Of a stretch of 64,000 bases of DNA, positions 57,861-64,000 are shown in pieces. The position numbers and the translations under genes are program-made. A model generated the notes under the pieces. It worked only from the letters and a program-made list of their open reading frames with translations. It was not told the DNA's origin and ran no database searches. The DNA is from Epiperipatus broadwayi (Eukaryota; Onychophora; Udeonychophora; Euonychophora; Peripatidae), in NCBI GenBank assembly GCA_028023455.1, contig JAQFVV010000012.1:9276499-9340498 (forward strand), read 5' to 3'. How positions within the stretch are numbered: the first letter of the stretch is position 1; every line of letters begins with the position of its first letter.

Positions 57861-60800
57861 AAAATATAATGTTTTTTTCCCACTAAATCCAATCAAAAAA
57901 TATACACTCTTTTTTTCTTTCCAAAAACTTTATTTTTTCCATTACCATTTAAACATCCAACATTTTCGACCACTTTATTTGTAGTCATTTTCAAGGATCT
58001 ACAAAATACAAATTTACATCTTTATAATTATCAATACAATTACAAATATAAAAAATATATAAATGTATCTATCCTTATCATTAAAAAAAAACAATAACAT
58101 TTTCCTTTCATTTATCATTACATCTTTTTTACATATGCTGTACTATATTATGTATACACTACACTACACTTCTTTATTCCCCAAACTTTTTCCTTTTTTT
58201 TACATATACATCTCTTTTTAAAAAAAAAAAAACTCAAATATTTTTTCCTTTCCTTTTTATACCTACAAATAATGTGGTAGAAATGTTGAATGTTTAAACA
58301 AGTAAATATATATTGTACCGGTCAGAATTGTATATTCGTCTAACAAGAGCTAGCATCTAGACAAAAGTAACTCGAGTCCAATCATGTACAAGATACATAA
58401 GTCAGGAACAATCATGAACTCTACCCTATTGCCTATTTTGCAGATCTATAACATTACGAACAACATTTCTGATGATAACAAATGAAATTTTATTCACTCC
58501 TGTCCCGGAGCAACAGCGGAGAAACAAGAGATCTATAGATAATGATAATACTATTAGGCTTCGAACCCTCGCCACCAACAGAATGAAATAGCTTAAGATT
58601 ATAATCAGACTTTTCATCAAAATTGATTTATAAATCTAAGTTGGCCTATCAATGGAAATGAGCTATATATAGTGCAATCCAATTAACGATGTGTATGCAT
58701 AAATGAAGAGGCAAAGCAGAATTAAATACTAATTATATAGTTAATAATTTATTAATATTAATTAGAATAATGAATAAACAAATAATGTACAATTTAATAA
58801 ATAGTCGCAAATCTATTTATTTATAACACTAATATAATTCTGGGTTTCACTTGATTATTAATGCTGATTTGCATATTGAAAAAATGTATAATAGAACATA
58901 AGTTAATGATTGAATAATACACAACTCTGCAATTGAATATGATGATTCAAAAAAATGTACAGATATTTAAAAAAAATGCAGCTTAATATGCTAACAGTAA
59001 ATACCAATTTTACCATATTATAACTTGGACGCTATGATTATTTTTATAAAAAATAAATGACCTTAAAACAGATAAATGGGATACAAGTTACATCACTTTA
59101 CTATGGTTCATTTGAACCAGACACGAAAATATTTTATAATTTACATTATTCACTTAAATAGTCATTAGACCTTAAAATGTTCAAACCGAAAAGTTATTTG
59201 TATTTTATTCTATTCTTTTCTGACTGGAGAGGATTTATTTAGCATTATTTGTTAGCGCAGTCGAACATTGTTTCAATGAGAGGGTGAATAGCTTAAATAA
59301 GCTTTAAAATGACATTCACTAACTTATAATATAAAATGAAAATATGAGATGGATTTAGAAATCATGGCATTATGTCTTACAGATTTAAAGTGGGCAAATA
59401 TAAGAATATTAAATCAGAATCACGGTGCTGACTATAATAATAATACTAGAAAGGGTTGAGTCCATTTTAGGACGAACGCTTCATCAATTATATAAGAATA
59501 TGAAATGCGCCTATACATGTGACAGGTTAGCATTTGAAAAGATGGTCTCATAGAAATTGCATGGTCCGGTTTTCCAGTGTTAACCCATGTAGAGCCTAAA
59601 CGATAACCTGACAATATCCTGGAGTTAGTGCTTCCAAACCCCATTCACTAATATGCCATAAGTAAAAAAATCCCATTTATCCGGGTTTTAAAGTTTCACA
59701 AAGCAAAGCGAGGAAATTTCGTAACATTATTTAAACCAAGCAGTGCTAATAATAAAAATAAAATCAGGTTCTTAATGATGCTGACATGTGGATTAAGGCC
59801 CTCGTAATTTAATAAAATCTAGCGTAATGATATGAAATAATTTGATCCCTCACAAAAGGTACGCAAATGACCCTTAATATTAGTTAGGATGTCACAAATA
59901 AAAGAGGGAATATTGTTCCCTTCATTAAACAAATATTAATATGCTAACCAGTAATTAATTCCATAAAATAATTACCATGCTAGATGGCATGATGGACAAA
60001 TGATTGACCATATAATAAAAAAAAAAACAGCACAGGTAAGGTTATTAAATTTACTTTAAAATATAATATGAAAATAAATCAATAGCATGTCATGGTAATA
60101 AAGTGATAGATTAAATGTAGCAGTGAATAATCTGCCACTAAGCAAATAGAATAACTTAAAAAATATTATTCAATCGAGCAAACTTTTAGTTAGGTAAGAA
60201 AGCTTACATTTACGATTTAACATCCCATAATATCGAGGATATCTAATATAAGAAAATTTAGGATCGGTTCGCTCAATTGAACTATTGGCATATTAAATTA
60301 AATCATACAAAATTTATAATATTAAAATGAAAAGTTTGCCACATTTAAAAATATAAAAATAGAAATCCAATAAAGAAATTCATTAAAAAAAAAAAAAAGT
60401 TATAGATTTGTGCATTAGATTTTTATGAAAGAAAGAGAAAGTCATTACTTCATAGAATTGTTACAATTAGCATTAACAATGCCATGTTTAAATAGAAAAA
60501 GAATTAGATTATAATTGATTTAGGTTTTAAATTGAAAGTTTTGAAAGAGTTCATATTAGTGGCATTAGTATTTACCTTCCATTACTTGATGTCTTGATGT
60601 CCGTACGGGTTGGTAAGTGTAAAATTATAAAATGAGGAAAACACAGTTAACAAGGCAAAGTTTTGAAAAATAATGGCTGGCATCTTGAGATAGTTAGTTC
60701 AGCATTTAAATTAAGCAGTCCATAAGTGGAGATGGTAGGTTACCATAGCAATATGGAAACGATTTTTGGAGAAGAAAGGGGAAGCAAATCTAGTCCCTCT

Positions 60801-61636
60801 ACTCAGGATTCATATTTCAAAATTTAAATGACGTGGATCTGTTCTGCAACACTGGTTAAAATGGCGCACTAAGAGACTGAACCTAAAATTTTGGCTCTAT
60901 TTATATGTAAGCAAGATCTTCTCAAATGTTCTCTCTTTCCGCTTGATAAGGCCCGGATGTCCATTAAGTGGCCTGAATGCACTTATTATTTATTTTCAAT
61001 GATAATGCAACAAGTTCTAGAGAGTATTGTTTTAATCTATTTCGAGAATGGAAATGATTCAAAAGATATAATTTCCATTAATATTATGTTTGCTAAGGGA
61101 TTTTAATTTATTAATTACCCTTTTTAAATTAAATCTAGAATATTCTTTTATTTATAAGTTTCAGAGTTATTTTAATTACTCTCTAAAACTTTCTTTGGTA
61201 TTGCATCATAAAATAAAATACGCAAACTATAAAATATAAAATATACATATTTGATATTTAATTACGAAAAATATATTTTTAGTAATATCGAACGCACATA
61301 CATGATTATTTAAAGGGAATGGAAATTTAAATATTTCCGACTTAAAATTATTAAATATTCTTTTATAATGAAACGTTTAACTTATGAAAGTACAAAAACA
61401 AAGGAGGGTTTTAAAACTTATATGTGTGTCCTTTCACTCTCTAGTGATTCACCCACATATATAGCTGGGTTTAAACCTCTGATTCAAGGTTTTGAATCAC
61501 CCAACAGTGAAGCAAAAATGTGTGTAACATATTTTCCGTTTCAATATATGGTGATGTAAAAAGTAAGTTTTTGAAAAGAAAAAAGCAGAGTGTATATTTT
61601 TTGACTGGATTTAGTGGAAAAGAACATTATATTTTA
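57861..61636. mobile_element. 3.8-kb segment with inverted ends (candidate element)
   Basis: 57861-57930 is the near-perfect reverse complement of 61565-61636. Matching landmarks are CCACTAAATCC and TCAAAAAATATACACTCT. Just inside the left end lies the hairpin motif (57961-57995). The same left-end sequence, TTCAAAAACTTTATTT, heads the short foldback at 17498. The interior from about 58300 to 61100 has fewer A/T runs than the surroundings but no recognisable coding region. Frames at 59432-59644 (-) and 60891-61106 (+) are unrecognised. It may be a composite in which two terminal units flank unrelated DNA. Confidence 0.5.
57961..57995 (-). ncRNA. hairpin motif, CTTGAAAAT variant
   Basis: On the minus strand CTTGAAAAT, stem GACTAC, loop, GTGGTC and GAAAATG. 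Compared with 17567-17603 the 3' stem strand changes at several bases and the 5' strand changes to keep pairing, one pair becoming a wobble. Confidence 0.55.
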
Positions 61637-61740
61637 TAAGTTATATATATATTTGAAAGAAAAAAATGATATTGTTAAAAAAGGATTTAACGGCAGTGAT
61701 AAAAAGTAAAATATATTATCAATTAAACCGTAGTAATTTG

Positions 61741-61800
61741 CTATCTATATATCCATCCATCTATCTGTCTGTCTATCCATCCATCTATTTATCTATCTAA
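61741..61800 (+). repeat. CCAT/CTAT/CTGT microsatellite
   Basis: Imperfect four-base repeats. They are preceded by GTAGTAATTTGCTATCTA, which resembles the TAGTAATTTGCTATTTAG of the repeat at 40075-42320, so the microsatellite may have grown in a fragment of that family. Confidence 0.8.
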
Positions 61801-62167
61801 AAGTGATACTTATATATGATTCATGTCCGTTGAATTTAAAAATTCAAAGGAATTTTTAGAAATAAAGATTTTCAACAATTTTGATAAATAAAAATTATAT
61901 ATATATAATTTATATGCACAGATAAATACATATGATATGATTAATTAGAAGTTTATTTTAAAAGTAATTTAAAGCAAGATATTTCTTTTATTAAAATTTA
62001 TAAAGGTATTTTACAAATATAAAGTGGAAGTGGCATTATCTTAGTAAATGTAACTAAAATTCTTATAAATAGATCAATTAATTAAAGGAGATAAGCATTT
62101 GATGTAATTTAGTCTGGTAATTTCTTTCAAAGATAAAATTTTGTAAATATCATAATTAGACAAATAA

Positions 62168-62293
62168 GCAGTGGACCAAAATGGAATTCAGAGGTTATCT
62201 CCACCAATAGATGGATGGATTGAAATGACAGAAGATGAATCTGATTTTGCTGATAAGCCAACTCCAGGAACTATAAATAGTGATTATAATTAA
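62168..62293 (+). other. short acidic open frame, unrecognised
   Basis: Forty-one codons are open between stops and read through SPPIDGWIEMTEDESDFADK and PTPGTINSDYN before TAA. The composition is unusual for random A+T-rich DNA (many D, E, P, S). No upstream acceptor of quality was seen. It could be part of a decayed transposase N-terminal region or a chance frame; I do not recognise it. Confidence 0.2.
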
Positions 62294-64000
62294 TTTACTT
62301 TGATTGATTGTTGCTGATTGCTTATTACTGAGATATGTTAATTGCTGAACTATTATTGATTACTGGTGAATCATTATTGCTCCTGATTAGTTATTGATTA
62401 TGCCTTTAATATACTTATTGTTCTTGGGTTGAAAAATACAATCAAAGAATAGAGAAACTGAAGTTTGCTTTGCTCTTGCTAGCTAGAAGAATGCAGTCAA
62501 AGATCCATAGATTTGAAGTATAGAAAGACCCCATCAGCTAATGTAGAAACAACAATGTGTGCATTGTATATCTAAACTTCAAGGGTCTACTACCATGGGG
62601 AGAAAACAGCCATCAATTAATTAAAAACTAATGTCTAATGCTGCCAGTTGAGTTCAGACAATTATTATTAAAGCCTATTGATACTATAGCTATAGTTAAA
62701 CAAAGTTTGCTAAAAGTATACCAATACCTGAAGTCCAAACATGAACTCTTAATGATGAAAGAGAATGGGTATGAACTTTTAAAATATATTATTCTATTAC
62801 TAACATTACATATTTATCTCCATTATACTGAAAATTCTTTATAAATTATTAGAATTAATTTTGTAAATTTTTTTATAATCTAGTATGACAGAAGATTGCT
62901 ATTTTGCTTTGTTTAATCATGCCACAATTCAGGTGGCATAAAAATTAAAAGAATAATTTTTTTATAAAAAGCAATAAGTTTGTTATTGCAATCTCTAGCC
63001 ATGCTTTCAAAGACAGTATTTTAAAACCAACCATTTCCATTACCTGAAAACATAAAGCAAGCTGCATAGACAGAATAAATTGCTTTTTAAATTACTTTTT
63101 AACAGTTTACAGTTTCAAGCAAACTACACTCCAGTTTTGGGGAAGGGTAATTGGGATTATAATTTTATTTCTGGATGGATTGTTTATATATGAGATTCAT
63201 TTGTAAATGTTTTAACTTTTCATAAATGATTGTGATTCCATTGAGATTTTTGGGCATTTGCAATCATCTTACTTAGAGCAGTGGTATGTGGAAGATGGAT
63301 ATTCCTACCATATATTAGATGCTTTGTTTTTTGGACATGACTTGGATGATACATTTTGTGATTGCTGGTCACTCTTCTGTTTAGTATCTTTACACTAGTA
63401 TGTGATAGATTAAAATTTCTATCATACAGCACATTTCTAGGTCACGTATATGTATATATTCATAAATAATGTAATAGATATTGTTTTCCTATGTATTACA
63501 TTTGCACATATAGCATTTAGTTAATTACCTGTATTATGGCCTGAAAGTATTTATAGTAGTCCGGTTCTTTAAATAGTTAATGATTACAGTATATCCTCAA
63601 ACTACAGATTTATTAATCTTAAAATTGTAATAATAATTACTAAGGATCATTAGTCTATAAAGCAAGTTTATATCTGTTTAGAATCAGTTGAAAATATATT
63701 ATGCCATATTATGTGTGCATAAATTAATCAATCATTACTCATATCAATTTGTTTTAAAAATTAACAGGGCAGTCAATTTATGCTGTAGTCGGTGTATTGT
63801 AAAATTATATATATGAGAATAAATTGTAGGGTCTCATTATTTTTAGCATTTGTCATTATTTTGCAATCAATAATTTAATTAGAATATGATAGACTCTCAT
63901 ATGTTTAACTGATCTTAGCAGGCTATAAAAAATGTTATTTATTCTGCAACATCAGAATGTGGGGATTCCATGCAAATTGCCCTTGGGTGATGTGCAGATG
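62294..64000. other. unassigned sequence to window end
   Basis: A frame at 62638-62844 (+) contains a leucine- and lysine-rich stretch, and 63220-63432 (-) is histidine-rich; neither is recognised. The text around 62290-62400 is rich in GATTGATT and TTATTGATTA-like repeats. Confidence 0.35.

Noticed and set aside
58555-58590. B-box-like GGGTTCGAAGCC on the minus strand
   Set aside because: No A box at a suitable distance and no tRNA cloverleaf could be formed.
58300-61100. Possible mitochondrial DNA insertion, because of its different texture
   Set aside because: No mitochondrial rRNA, tRNA or protein motif was found in it.

Overview
The window looks like non-coding, repeat-filled DNA from an invertebrate animal genome. 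It is very A+T-rich (about three quarters by eye), has no bacterial gene organisation, and holds no convincing multi-exon host gene. What it does hold is the debris of animal retroelements: two Penelope-like elements (PLEs) with GIY-YIG endonucleases, at least three RTE-type non-LTR retrotransposon copies, pieces of a Tx1/L1-type LINE (one ORF2 tail and one ORF1), a tRNA-derived SINE family with at least seven copies, and many foldback or inverted-repeat units. The RTE family resembles endonuclease-reverse transcriptases that are common in arthropods, so an arthropod such as a chelicerate is a reasonable guess, but the sequence does not settle the phylum.

Layout. 1-880: relatively G+C-rich flank. 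883-2440: 5'-truncated PLE, then a tRNA-like segment, a hairpin motif and a 42-bp tandem repeat. 2456-3640: Tx1/L1-like ORF2 tail. 4647: SINE, whose unoccupied paralogous site lies at 7755. 6278-6880: nested foldback. 7955-8332: RTE tail. 9473-9670 and 12741-12896: short inverted-repeat elements. 17498-17740: foldback with hairpin motif. 22470-23325: heavily decayed RTE. 23675-24165: head-to-head pair of PLE-tail units. 26047-26636 and 29201-29503: foldbacks. 31479-33141: LINE ORF1 with no ORF2 after it. 35140-36720: very old non-LTR remains with a younger SINE inside. 37447-37612: foldback with the motif. 40075-42320: three copies of an unclassified repeat, one interrupted by a 346-bp insertion carrying three hairpin motifs. 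42813-43465: large high-identity inverted repeat. 45995-47128: best RTE copy. 47574-50313: decayed second PLE. 50664-50855: foldback. 50860-57100: A+T-rich, no genes. 57861-61636: 3.8-kb segment with inverted ends and a hairpin motif. 61637-64000: microsatellite and unrecognised sequence.

How the parts relate. The most interesting signal is a short RNA-like hairpin, CTGAWGAA (or CTTGAAAAT), then a stem, loop and complementary stem, then GAAAC. It recurs about a dozen times in otherwise different repeats. The stem bases change while pairing is kept. It sits just downstream of the PLE coding region, and several copies form head-to-head inverted pairs. It resembles a hammerhead ribozyme core but consistently carries one extra nucleotide before stem II. 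This points to a structural signal shared by PLE-type termini and the small non-autonomous units they may move. The SINE copies, with poly(A)-like tails and target-site duplications, were presumably moved by LINE machinery.
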